Assembly: GCA_963579025.1 (NCBI GenBank)
Contig: CAUZFZ010000143.1
Coordinates: forward strand, 1-27,790
DNA from: CAUZFZ01 sp963579025
GTDB taxonomy: Bacteria > Planctomycetota > Planctomycetia > Planctomycetales > Planctomycetaceae
Length of the DNA: 27,790 nucleotides
Direction: 5' to 3'
Shown here: positions 17,989 to 26,260 of the stretch, in pieces
How the letters are laid out: every line of letters starts with the position of its first letter
Numbering within the stretch: position 1 is the stretch's first letter
Made by a program: the position numbers and the translations under genes
The notes under the pieces: model-generated
Database searches by the model: none
Told to the model about the DNA's origin: nothing
The model's input: only the letters and a program-made list of their open reading frames with translations

Positions 17989-20900
17989 ATGAACTACGAG
18001 GATGCCAGACACGCACTGATCCGACTGCTTCAGGAACGTGGTCAGGCCACGAATATAGCCATGCATCGCGCGCTGGATGGCGACGTCGAGTTGTTCGAGG
18101 AGATTCGTGAGGAGTTGATTCTCGAAGACATCGCACGGGACAAGGATGGAGTGGGGCTTCTTTACGTGACTGGTTCTGGCCCAGCGTCTGCAACAGCGTG
18201 CCAGGTGGCGGACGGCGACCGGAACGGATCAGGCATCGAGCAATCGGACGATTCGCCGGGTTCCGACGACTCGGATACACCCGAACGGCCACGGCTGTTC
18301 CTCAGTTATGGTCGACGTGATGCAAAGCACCTGGCCGACCGTCTGTCGGTCGACCTGACGGCGGCCGGATACGAGGTCTGGCAGGACACACGCGAGATTC
18401 GCAGCGGCAGCGACTGGCAAGTCCGGATTGTCGATGGACTGCGCAGCACGCAACTGGTCGTGGCTCTGCTCAGCCCCCACGCCGTGAGAGTCAGCACGGA
18501 TCCCGGCAGTTCGGACAACGTAGACAGCGCGTGCCTGGACGAGCTGAGCTTTGCGCGGTTCAGTCAGCCACCCACACCCATCGTGCCGGTGATGGCCGTC
18601 CCGTGTGAGCCACCGTTCTGCATCTGCCGGCTGGATTACGTGGAGATGACCGCGTGGCAGCAGTCCGAGGATTCCTATCAGGCGGGACTCACACGACTGC
18701 TCGAAGGTCTGGAACTGGCTCAGCAGGGGAAGCAGCGATTCCGCACATGGGACGCGCGACTGAAACCGTGGGACTTCACTGCGTTTCTGTACGAGAAGCG
18801 TCAGGACTTTACCGGTCGGCAGTGGCTGTTTGACGAAATCGACGCCTGGCGGACGTCCAGCAGCAGCGAGCGGGCTTTGCTGATCACTGGTGATCCGGGC
18901 ACGGGCAAGTCAGCCATCGTGGCTGAACTGGTCCATCGCAACCCAGACGGCCAGGTGCTGGCGTATCACTGCTGTCAGGCCGACACGCAGGAAACACTCA
19001 ACCCCGCGCGGTTTGTGCAGAGTCTGGCCGCCATGATCGCCAGCAAGCTGGACGATTATGCAGCGCTGCTGGAATCTCCGGCAGTGCAGGAAGCTCTGGC
19101 CGACATCCATGTGCAGGAAGATCCCGCCAGCGCGTTCGAGGCCGGAATTCTGACGCCACTCGAATCGCTGCCCGCACCGGAGAACGGGCCGCTTTACATT
19201 CTGGTGGACGCTCTGGACGAAGCGCTGACGCGTCGCGGATCGCATTTCACCATCGTTCATCTGCTGGCTTCGCGGATGAACCGGTTACCAGGCTGGCTCC
19301 GGATCGTCGCCACGACACGCAAAGAATCCGCCGTGCTGAACCGCCTGCGCGGCCTGCGGGCCCAGGAACTCGACGCGCAGGATGCCCGCAATCTGGAGGA
19401 CATCGACCGTTACATCCGCGCGCGCCTGCAGGAGCCCAATCTGGCCGAGCGGCTGACGCAGATCCAGGCATCTGCCGAGCGTGTCGCCACCACACTCAAG
19501 ATCCGCAGTGCCGGCAATTTCCTCTACGTGCGGCAGGCACTCGACGGGATCGAACGTGACGAATACCGGCTGGACGAACTGGAGCGACTGCCACCCGGGC
19601 TGTACGGCTTGTACCAGCAGTTCTTCGAACGTCATTTCCCCATCGTGGAGGACGAAAACGGCGAACCCGCGGCGCGCGGGTTTGACCGGCCGCGGCGGTT
19701 GCTGCAGGTGCTGGCGGCGGCCGAAGCACCGCTGTCCGAGGCACAACTGGCGTTGGCCACGGAACTGGAAATCGACGACGAACTGCCGGCCGTGCTCAGC
19801 CGTCTGGCCGCGTGGATACCTCGGCAGACAGTGGACGATGGCAAGTGGAATTACCGACTGTTCCACAAGTCACTTGGCGACTGGCTGACCAGCGACGATC
19901 TGCGCGGCACACCGTACTACATTCCGCTCCGTCGCGGACACGAACGGCTGGCCCGGATGGGGCAGGAGGAACTCCGCCGCTCGCGGGACGCTCGCCAGCC
20001 GCAGAGCCTCTCTAACTACACGCTGCGGCACCTTACGGGACACCTGACCGCTGTCGAACATTGGGACGGACTGGAGGAGCTGCTGACGGACCTGCCGTTT
20101 CTGGAAGCGAAGACACAGGCTGGCCTGGTGTTTGAACTGGCGGCTGACCTGACCCGCGCCGCCACCGTGTTGCCATCAGACCGCCCTCGGCAACGGATTC
20201 TGGACCTGTTGTATCAAGCACTACTCCGCGACATTGAATTCATTGCCCGTCACGCGGACGACTATCCGCAGGGGCTGTTTCAGTGTCTGTGGAACACCGG
20301 CTGGTGGTACGACTGCGCGGCTGCCGCGGAGCATTACGTTGAGCCGGAGCACGGTCGGCAGGTACCCGCACCGTGGGAATCGGATGAGGAAAAACTGCAC
20401 GCGCTGCTGGAACGCTGGCGGGAACAGAAAGAACAATCGACGCCCGGCTTTCCGTGGGTGCGTGCGCTGCGTCCGCCGTCACTGCACCTGGGCTCAGCAC
20501 AACGCGCCGTCATCCACGGACACAATAACGCCGTGAGCAGCGTGTCGTACTCGCCGGACGGCCGCCGCATCGTCAGCGGATCGAGCGACGGAACAGTGCG
20601 GGTGTGGGACCCCGAAACCTGTGCGGAATTGCATGTTCTCCACGGAGACTCGACTGCTGTGTCAAGCGTGTGGTACTCGCCCGATGGCCGGTATGTCTTC
20701 AGCGGTTCGCTTACCGGAACGGTGCGGATCTGGGACGCCGAAACCGCCGCGGAAGTGGGCGTCCTAAACGGAAATGAGGGTCCGGTGACCAGCGTGTCTT
20801 ACTCGCCGGACGGCCGCCACATCGTCAGCGGATCGACCGACGGAACGGTACGGATCTGGGACGCCGAAACCGCCGCGGAAGTGGGCGTCCTAAACGGAAA

Positions 20901-22425
20901 TGAGGGTCTGTTGACCAACGTGTCTTACTCGCCGGACGGCCGCCACATCGTCATCGTCATCGGAACGCTTGACGGAATGGCACGGCCCTGGGACGACGAA
21001 ACCGTACGGGCGAATGATCACGAGGAGGAAACCGTACGGGTGTGGGACGCCGAAACCGGCGAGGAAGTGTACACGCTCAATGATCACGAGGAGGAACTGT
21101 ACGCCACGAAATTGCAGGACTGGTGGATGCCTGGAGTGACGCTGACGCGGTCCTCGCCAGACGGCCGCCACATCGTCATGGGAGTTGGCAAAACGGTGGC
21201 AGTCTGTGACTTGGAAACCGGTGAGGCACGGCATGTCTTCCAAGGACACGAGCATAAAGTGAGCTGCGTGTCTTACTCGCCGGACGGTCGCCACATCGTG
21301 AGCGGATCGTACGACAAAACCGTGCGGGTGTGGGACGCTGAAGTTGACGAGGAACGGTACGACATCCAGGGACACAAGGACAATGTGAAAAGCGTCTCCT
21401 ACTCGCCCGATAGCCGCTATATCGTCAGCGGATCGCTCGACAAAACCGTGCGGGTGTGGGACGCCGAAACCGGCGCGGAGCTGCACATCATCCACGGACA
21501 CAGGGACTCTGTGGTAAGCCTGTCGTACTCGTCCGATGGCCGCTACATCGTCAGCGGATCGGTCAAAACCGTGCGAGTGTGGGACGCCGGAACCGGCGCG
21601 GAGCTGCACATCCTCCGCGGACACGAGGACTCTGTGATGAGCCTGTCCTACTCGCCGAATGGCCCCTACATCGCCAGCGGATCGTGTGACAAAACCGTGC
21701 GGGTGTGGGACGCCGAAACCGGCGAGGAGCTGCACACCCTTGGCGGACACGAGGACTATGTGATAAGCCTGTCCTACTCGCCGGATGGCCGCTACATCGT
21801 CAGTGGATCGTGCGACAAAACGGTGCGGGTGTGGGACGCCGAAACCGGCGAGGAGCTGCACGTCCTCCGCGGACACGAGCACGATGTGATAAGCGTGTCG
21901 CACTCGCCGGATGGCCGCTACATCGTCAGCGGATCGTGCGACAAAACCGTTCGGGTGTGGGACGCTGAAACCGGCGCGGGACTGCACATCCTCCGCGGAC
22001 ACGAACTTGAAGTGACCAGTGTGTCGTACTCGCGGGACGGCCGCCGCATCGTCAGCGACTCCGGTAACATCGAGCTGACTGTTGATCTTGACGATCCAGC
22101 TACCTTCGAGCCCGAGACACGAGTGTGGGATGCCGAAACCGGTGAGTGTCTGGAAGTGAGTTATGGCTCCGGCGATGCGGACGAAATTGCCGAGAGCCTC
22201 AATGCCGGATTGAGCGATCGGGCCAACTATCGAGCGACCGTCCACGGTGAGGAGACGATCATCGTGGATGCGGCCACAAGACTGCCTGTCGCCCGGTATC
22301 CAGTGGCCATTGAACACATCAAGGGCTCATCTCGCGGTCAATGGGCCGGCAGCAGAGGCCACGAAGTCTGCATCATTCAACTGGAAGGCGCTGCCACAGC
22401 CGGATCATCATCCGTCGATGCTTGA
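17989..22425 (+). CDS. NLR-like immune protein: wHTH-like, TIR, STAND NTPase, WD40
   Basis: This is a 1478-residue multidomain protein. Residues about 5-65 resemble the winged-helix module found at the N-terminus of some bacterial cyclases and STAND proteins (LLQERG..T pattern, then a DKDG turn). A TIR domain spans about 100-240: RLFLSYGRRD, a W-Q-D loop and CLDELSFA with the probable catalytic Glu185, so NADase activity is plausible. The NTPase has P-loop GDPGTGKS (301-308) and Walker B LYILVDALDEA (402-412). Helical and winged-helix arms (about 440-840) include FHKSLGDWLTSDD. A C-terminal WD40 region (about 843-1390) holds some 12 units and acts as the likely sensor. An unknown tail of about 90 residues ends the protein. 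Proteins of this plan sense an invader through the repeats, oligomerise, and deplete NAD+ through TIR. No clear ribosome site precedes the ATG. No partner gene is present, and duplicated ABC-gene segments flank it. Confidence 0.93.
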   Translation: MNYEDARHALIRLLQERGQATNIAMHRALDGDVELFEEIREELILEDIARDKDGVGLLYVTGSGPASATACQVADGDRNGSGIEQSDDSPGSDDSDTPERPRLFLSYGRRDAKHLADRLSVDLTAAGYEVWQDTREIRSGSDWQVRIVDGLRSTQLVVALLSPHAVRVSTDPGSSDNVDSACLDELSFARFSQPPTPIVPVMAVPCEPPFCICRLDYVEMTAWQQSEDSYQAGLTRLLEGLELAQQGKQRFRTWDARLKPWDFTAFLYEKRQDFTGRQWLFDEIDAWRTSSSSERALLITGDPGTGKSAIVAELVHRNPDGQVLAYHCCQADTQETLNPARFVQSLAAMIASKLDDYAALLESPAVQEALADIHVQEDPASAFEAGILTPLESLPAPENGPLYILVDALDEALTRRGSHFTIVHLLASRMNRLPGWLRIVATTRKESAVLNRLRGLRAQELDAQDARNLEDIDRYIRARLQEPNLAERLTQIQASAERVATTLKIRSAGNFLYVRQALDGIERDEYRLDELERLPPGLYGLYQQFFERHFPIVEDENGEPAARGFDRPRRLLQVLAAAEAPLSEAQLALATELEIDDELPAVLSRLAAWIPRQTVDDGKWNYRLFHKSLGDWLTSDDLRGTPYYIPLRRGHERLARMGQEELRRSRDARQPQSLSNYTLRHLTGHLTAVEHWDGLEELLTDLPFLEAKTQAGLVFELAADLTRAATVLPSDRPRQRILDLLYQALLRDIEFIARHADDYPQGLFQCLWNTGWWYDCAAAAEHYVEPEHGRQVPAPWESDEEKLHALLERWREQKEQSTPGFPWVRALRPPSLHLGSAQRAVIHGHNNAVSSVSYSPDGRRIVSGSSDGTVRVWDPETCAELHVLHGDSTAVSSVWYSPDGRYVFSGSLTGTVRIWDAETAAEVGVLNGNEGPVTSVSYSPDGRHIVSGSTDGTVRIWDAETAAEVGVLNGNEGLLTNVSYSPDGRHIVIVIGTLDGMARPWDDETVRANDHEEETVRVWDAETGEEVYTLNDHEEELYATKLQDWWMPGVTLTRSSPDGRHIVMGVGKTVAVCDLETGEARHVFQGHEHKVSCVSYSPDGRHIVSGSYDKTVRVWDAEVDEERYDIQGHKDNVKSVSYSPDSRYIVSGSLDKTVRVWDAETGAELHIIHGHRDSVVSLSYSSDGRYIVSGSVKTVRVWDAGTGAELHILRGHEDSVMSLSYSPNGPYIASGSCDKTVRVWDAETGEELHTLGGHEDYVISLSYSPDGRYIVSGSCDKTVRVWDAETGEELHVLRGHEHDVISVSHSPDGRYIVSGSCDKTVRVWDAETGAGLHILRGHELEVTSVSYSRDGRRIVSDSGNIELTVDLDDPATFEPETRVWDAETGECLEVSYGSGDADEIAESLNAGLSDRANYRATVHGEETIIVDAATRLPVARYPVAIEHIKGSSRGQWAGSRGHEVCIIQLEGAATAGSSSVDA
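20515..22160 (+). repeat. Tandem WD40-coding repeats (~126-bp unit)
   Basis: About 12 units encode the pattern V.S.SYSPDGR.IVSGS.DKTVRVWDAETG.EL..L.GH. Units in 21625-22010 are nearly identical at DNA level, including the shared GTGCGGGTGTGGGACGCC block. Differences cluster at the residues after GHE (DSVMSL, DYVISL, HDVISV). Units starting around 20730 and 20860 share about 100 nearly unchanged bases. Two units near 20950-21200 are degenerate and contain a small duplicated AATGATCACGAGGAGGAA (21013-21030, 21079-21096). Confidence 0.92.
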
Positions 22426-22494
22426 GTCTTTCGCCTTTTCCTCGTTCCCAGACCGCTTTTCTCTTTGAGTCTGACGCTCAGCCGAGCAGAACCA

Positions 22495-22600
22495 GGACAG
22501 GCATTGTTTCATGGAAACACGGAAAACACTGTGCGGCTTGACGTGATCTGGAGCAAGGGCCGCCTCAGGGCGTTGGTGGGAAACATCACGGACGAAAGCA
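22495..22600. repeat. Right copy of the ~106-bp degenerate direct repeat
   Basis: This is the partner of 17623-17728 (shared GGACAGGCATT and GCTTGACGT blocks). It directly follows, on the minus strand, the stop codon of the intact ABC ATPase. It lies 69 bases after the TIR gene stop. No gene is seen between 22426 and 22602. Confidence 0.6.
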
Positions 22601-22602
22601 AC

Positions 22603-23271
22603 CTACGACTCGTTGATCCGTCCGTCGTGGAGCTGGATCGTGCGGTCAGCTTTCTCGGCGGCGACAGGGTCGTGCGTGACCAGCAGCACCGCACCACCAT
22701 CGGTCACGAACTCGCGGAGATACTTCAGCACGATCTGCGAATTCTCGTAGTCAAGGTTTCCAGTCGGCTCATCAGCAAGCAGCAGATTCGGCCGGTTAAA
22801 CAGAGCCCGAGCCAGAGCCGTGCGCTGACGTTCGCCGCTGCTCAGCTCGCCGGGCACGTGGCCACCGCGGTGTTCCAGACCAAATTGAGCGACCAGTTCC
22901 CGAGCCCGGTCCATCCCATCGATCCCGCGCCCGCCCGTCGCAATGGACGGTGCCAGGACGTTTTCCAGCACGGTCAGGTACGGCACGAGATGAAACTGCT
23001 GGAAGACGAAACCAATGTGGCGAGCCCGGAACGCGGAGCGTGCATCCGGATTCATCGCGTACGGATTCTCGCCGCCGACTTCGACCGTTCCGGATTCGGG
23101 AGCCAGCAATCCGCCGGACATCAGCAGCAGCGTCGACTTACCGCATCCGCTGGGCCCCTGCAGCGACAGAAACTGGCCCGAGTCAACCTGCAGGCTGATG
23201 CCATCCACTGCGCGGACGTTGCCGTCGCGGCCGGTGTACGTCTTTGTGAGGTCTTTCAGTTCGACAAGCAT
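22603..23271 (-). CDS. ABC transporter ATPase, LolD/MacB family
   Basis: This 222-residue ATPase is complete: Walker A GPSGCGKST (39-47), Q-loop FVFQQF, signature LSSGERQR (143-150), Walker B LLLADEPTGNLD (163-174) and H-loop VTHDP (198-202). The GNLD after Walker B and the E.PTGNLD context place it in the LolD/MacB/FtsE group. These work with FtsX-type permeases to move lipoproteins or drugs, or to drive periplasmic machinery, by mechanotransmission. The ATG at 23271 (MLVELKDLTK) fits the family; the frame extends to 23481 but would overlap the permease gene. It lies 25 bases after the permease stop, so the two form one operon. A fragment of its 3' end is duplicated at 17402-17625. Confidence 0.96.
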   Translation of the reverse strand: MLVELKDLTKTYTGRDGNVRAVDGISLQVDSGQFLSLQGPSGCGKSTLLLMSGGLLAPESGTVEVGGENPYAMNPDARSAFRARHIGFVFQQFHLVPYLTVLENVLAPSIATGGRGIDGMDRARELVAQFGLEHRGGHVPGELSSGERQRTALARALFNRPNLLLADEPTGNLDYENSQIVLKYLREFVTDGGAVLLVTHDPVAAEKADRTIQLHDGRINES

Positions 23272-23296
23272 TCGAGGTCCCGTCCGCGTTCCGGAA

Positions 23297-24655
23297 TCAT
23301 TCGCCCTGCAGCACCACGGCCGGATCCCGACGGGCCGCCTGGAGTGCGGTCGGCCAGCTTGCCGCTGCAGCCAGTGCCGGGGCCAGAATGGGAGAAAGGA
23401 CGACAATGGCGAGCACGGCTTCGGATTCGAACAACTGCTGCCAGCCATCCAGGACAGCTGGCAGGCCACTGAATTGAACACCCACCAACAGGCCGGCCGC
23501 GCAACCGATGACGCCGCCGATCAATCCCGTCAGAAGCGACTTCGTCAGCAGCAGAGACAGAATCTGCCGTGAACTCAGCCCAATCGCTCGGAGGATGCCG
23601 ATTTCGTGACTCCTCTGTCGGACGTTGGTGATCGCCAGCAGCGAAATCCACAGCGAACACCCGACAAGCGCAACCGGCACCAGAGTGGCGACCAATCCGT
23701 AGTGGCGGTCCTGAATATCGACTCGCGTGCGCTCTTCCCGCTCGAGAATCTTGCGACCGTTCTCCTTTTCCTCGACCAGAGCGGCATCGGCCAGTTCTTT
23801 CGCTCGGGCGCGGCCTTCGGCGCGTGTCACTGCCGTGGAATACCGCTCCATGACCTGCGTACCGGGCAGCAGTTTGGCGATCTCGGCACGAATCTCAGTG
23901 ATGCGGTCACCCGCGCATTCGCACTCCAGGGCGAGAATCGCGTTGATGAGATTCTCCATGCCCAGAAGTTCCTGAGTTTCTTTCAGGTTCAGCCACACGG
24001 TCACGTCATCGGAGGACCCGCGTTCGGGGTGCAGCTTCGCGACCTTGAAGGTCTTACCCAGCAGCTCCACCTCGTCGTCGACCTTCAGCCCGAGTTTCTG
24101 TTGCAGGTCGTAGCCGACAACCATTGATCCGGGCGCGACCGCCTCCAGCAGCTCTTTCTTCATGGCTCCACGGTGCAGGATCGGAACCTCGCCACGTGTC
24201 CCATACAGAATGATCTCGGTTTCTTTCTCCGGCCAGGTAATGCGTTTGGTGATGCTGGGAAGTAAGTGATTGACAGTAATGATCGTCGATGCGGCCAGTG
24301 CTTTGACGTGTGATTCCGGCATCGTCTCACTGAGCGCCCCGCTCAGGTGCAACTCCGACGTGTCCTGTTTTTCGGGCAGAATCAGGATGTTGAAGCCCAG
24401 TTTGAGCATGTTCTTGCGCGTGGCATCCTGCAGCTCTTTGCCAGCCTTCTGCACTTCGTCCTGGCGCGTCTGGATCGCCGCTTCGACTTCTGTCTGCTTC
24501 ACGGCAAGGATGCGCGTGGTCTGAATCTCGTCACTGCGAAGCAGAGCCTGCGAGCCAACCAGGCAGCCGACCGCGATCGTGACGGACAGCAGCGTCATTG
24601 CCGAATTGAGTCGACGGTGTCGGATTTCCCGCAAAGCGAGTTGCCAGACGCTCAT
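23297..24655 (-). CDS. FtsX/MacB-type ABC permease
   Basis: This is a 452-residue membrane protein with the FtsX topology. There is one N-terminal transmembrane helix (about 19-39, AMTLLSVTIAVGCLVGSQAL). A large extracytoplasmic MacB-PCD-like domain (about 40-310) includes a long charged helical pair (about 50-85 and 270-310). Three C-terminal helices (about 315-340, 370-390, 415-435) follow, with the LRAIGLSSRQILSLLL coupling segment between them. The start ATG at 24655 (MSVWQLALREIRHRRLN, cytoplasmic and basic) has GGAG at correct spacing; the longer open frame to 25033 overlaps the gene upstream and is not credible. It pairs with the ATPase directly downstream. The substrate is unknown. 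Confidence 0.94.
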   Translation of the reverse strand: MSVWQLALREIRHRRLNSAMTLLSVTIAVGCLVGSQALLRSDEIQTTRILAVKQTEVEAAIQTRQDEVQKAGKELQDATRKNMLKLGFNILILPEKQDTSELHLSGALSETMPESHVKALAASTIITVNHLLPSITKRITWPEKETEIILYGTRGEVPILHRGAMKKELLEAVAPGSMVVGYDLQQKLGLKVDDEVELLGKTFKVAKLHPERGSSDDVTVWLNLKETQELLGMENLINAILALECECAGDRITEIRAEIAKLLPGTQVMERYSTAVTRAEGRARAKELADAALVEEKENGRKILEREERTRVDIQDRHYGLVATLVPVALVGCSLWISLLAITNVRQRSHEIGILRAIGLSSRQILSLLLTKSLLTGLIGGVIGCAAGLLVGVQFSGLPAVLDGWQQLFESEAVLAIVVLSPILAPALAAAASWPTALQAARRDPAVVLQGE

Positions 24656-24690
24656 GCTGAATTCTCCGGTCACGATGGGTGCAAAAAAGT

Positions 24691-24757
24691 AGGCCGGAAC
24701 AAGCTTAGCGCAGTTCCGGCAGAGCGACGCCGGAACTGCGCAAGCTTGTTCCGGCCT
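24691..24757. repeat. Large palindrome between operon genes
   Basis: The arms 24691-24720 and 24729-24757 are complementary (AGGCCGGAACAAGCTT.. / ..AAGCTTGTTCCGGCCT), with a single bulged base and an 8-nt loop, giving a stem of about 29 bp. It lies in the 118-base spacer between the 404-aa protein gene and the permease gene. It may be a dispersed REP-like element. As RNA it would be a very stable hairpin. Confidence 0.88.
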
Positions 24758-24773
24758 GTAAATCTGACCGTGT

Positions 24774-25988
24774 CTATTTCTCGCGTGGTGCGAACACGAG
24801 CGAAAGCCCCGCGGCGACGACCGCAAGACCTCCCACGAAGAAGATTGCCAGCTTGCCCATGCCGAAGTTCGAGGCGGACACACTGCGGGTGGAAGGCACT
24901 CCCGTTGCAGCGGCAGCGACGTGGACAGTCTCGGCAGGTGTCGATTCGTCAGACGAGGCTGATGTGTCAGTACTGGCAGTGGCATCGCTCGGTTCAGTCG
25001 GGTCTTCCGGCTCTTCCCCCTCGACCGGATCACCGAACCCGGCCAGTCCGGTCAACGGCGGCAGGGCTGAATCCTTCTCGTACATCGGGCTGATGTGGCT
25101 GTCCCAGTCGACTGACGTCAGCATGTCCACGCCCGGACTTTGCGCCTTCACGGTGCACTGGCACGCGCCCGTCAGGAACGTGCAGGTGTCCGTGATGACC
25201 TCGGTATTGATGCCCTTGTCAATCAAGGCGTACAGCACGCGTCCGCGACCGAAGACCGGCAAGGCCATGGGCTGGCCGTCAAACTGCGGATCACGCAGGT
25301 CGGGCTCGGTGTTGAGCAGCATCTGCACGAGTGCCGATTCCTTCTCGTCGTCCCGTGACACCCGCACGACAGAGAATTTCAACTTCAGTTCTTCCGGCTC
25401 GATCGACAGAAAGCCGTCGGCGATGTCCTGCTCTTCAATCTCCGGCAACTTCAACTCGGACTGCAGTCGATTCAGTTCGACGGTCAGCGTTTCGAATGCG
25501 GCATCGTCCTTGTCTTTGTCACCGCCTTCGAGCAACACCCAGACGGACGAATGCCCGGCGATCAGGCGTCTGGTGATCTCCGTGCGGGCGGGTGATACCA
25601 GCAGTCGATCAACGTTTTCCGCGTCGAACTTTGCCCCCAGAACCTGAGTCGGCGGACCGAACTTCTGCGGAGACAGCACGGCCATCCACGGCAGCGTCTC
25701 GGTGTTCTGCTTTTCCCACAGTTCCAACTGTTCTGGATCAGCATCGGTGTCCAGGTTCACGAGTTCGACCCAGGCGTTCGGGAGACTCTTCGTCTTTTCA
25801 TCCAGAACGGGTTCGATGCGTGCGATCAGGGCTTTCAGTTCGGGCGTCAGCTCGCCTTTGTGGAACACCACGACCGGGAATGGATCGGGCCGCCATTGTT
25901 CCAGTGCATAGCGAAAGACCGGCACAGAACAGGCCTGAGCCAGCGAAGCGTGCAGAACCAGAGTGAGCAAGAGGATCAAGCGTTTCAT
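24774..25988 (-). CDS. Exported, C-terminally anchored protein linked to ABC transporter
   Basis: The ATG at 25988 is preceded by AAGGAA and starts a 404-residue protein with a signal peptide (LILLLTLVLHASLAQA, then CSVPVFRYALEQW). A Cys right after the AQA cleavage site could be a lipidation site, although the lipobox is not ideal. The central part (about 25-320) is acidic and mixed alpha/beta, containing a CTFLTGACQC cysteine cluster near 295. A Ser/Thr/Glu-rich linker (about 325-370) leads to one C-terminal transmembrane helix (about 377-397) and a short basic end, APREK. I recognise a conserved planctomycete type beginning CSVPVFRYAL, but no function. It is the first gene of an operon with the FtsX-type permease and the ATPase, so it may supply the extracytoplasmic partner of that transporter. 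Confidence 0.88.
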   Translation of the reverse strand: MKRLILLLTLVLHASLAQACSVPVFRYALEQWRPDPFPVVVFHKGELTPELKALIARIEPVLDEKTKSLPNAWVELVNLDTDADPEQLELWEKQNTETLPWMAVLSPQKFGPPTQVLGAKFDAENVDRLLVSPARTEITRRLIAGHSSVWVLLEGGDKDKDDAAFETLTVELNRLQSELKLPEIEEQDIADGFLSIEPEELKLKFSVVRVSRDDEKESALVQMLLNTEPDLRDPQFDGQPMALPVFGRGRVLYALIDKGINTEVITDTCTFLTGACQCTVKAQSPGVDMLTSVDWDSHISPMYEKDSALPPLTGLAGFGDPVEGEEPEDPTEPSDATASTDTSASSDESTPAETVHVAAAATGVPSTRSVSASNFGMGKLAIFFVGGLAVVAAGLSLVFAPREK

Positions 25989-26260
25989 TGAGTGTTCCTT
26001 CCGGAGAGCGTGTCCGGCAAAGTGAGGACGACTCAGCATAACCAACTCAGCGAGTCGGAGAAGCATGCAGCCCGCTGCGAGCGACGCGAAGCCGCGACCG
26101 CGAGACGATTGCAGGAGACCAATCGCAGAGACACCGGCCTTCGCACTGGTCCAACCGGCACGCTGGGTGGTCCTGGTTGCTTGCCGAGGGTGTCCGGGAA
26201 TTCATCAAGCGGAAAGATGAATAAAGTGCTTCTCTTGAGGCTGCAAGACCAGCGTCTCGA

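Noticed and set aside
20515..22160. CRISPR-like array
   Set aside because: The repeats are about 126 bp, fully coding, and encode WD40 blades; there are no short repeats with unique spacers and no cas genes.
20890..22317. 475-residue open frame antisense to the WD40 region
   Set aside because: It mirrors the 126-bp repeat unit, has no recognisable domain, and arises because the repeated, GC-rich WD40 coding sequence lacks stops in the opposite frame.
22465..23472. 335-residue plus-strand frame over the ABC ATPase
   Set aside because: It is antisense to a complete ABC ATPase with all motifs.
24656..25033. N-terminal extension of the FtsX-type permease
   Set aside because: It overlaps the upstream gene and the large palindrome, while MSVWQLALREIRH at 24655 is the usual permease start with a ribosome site.
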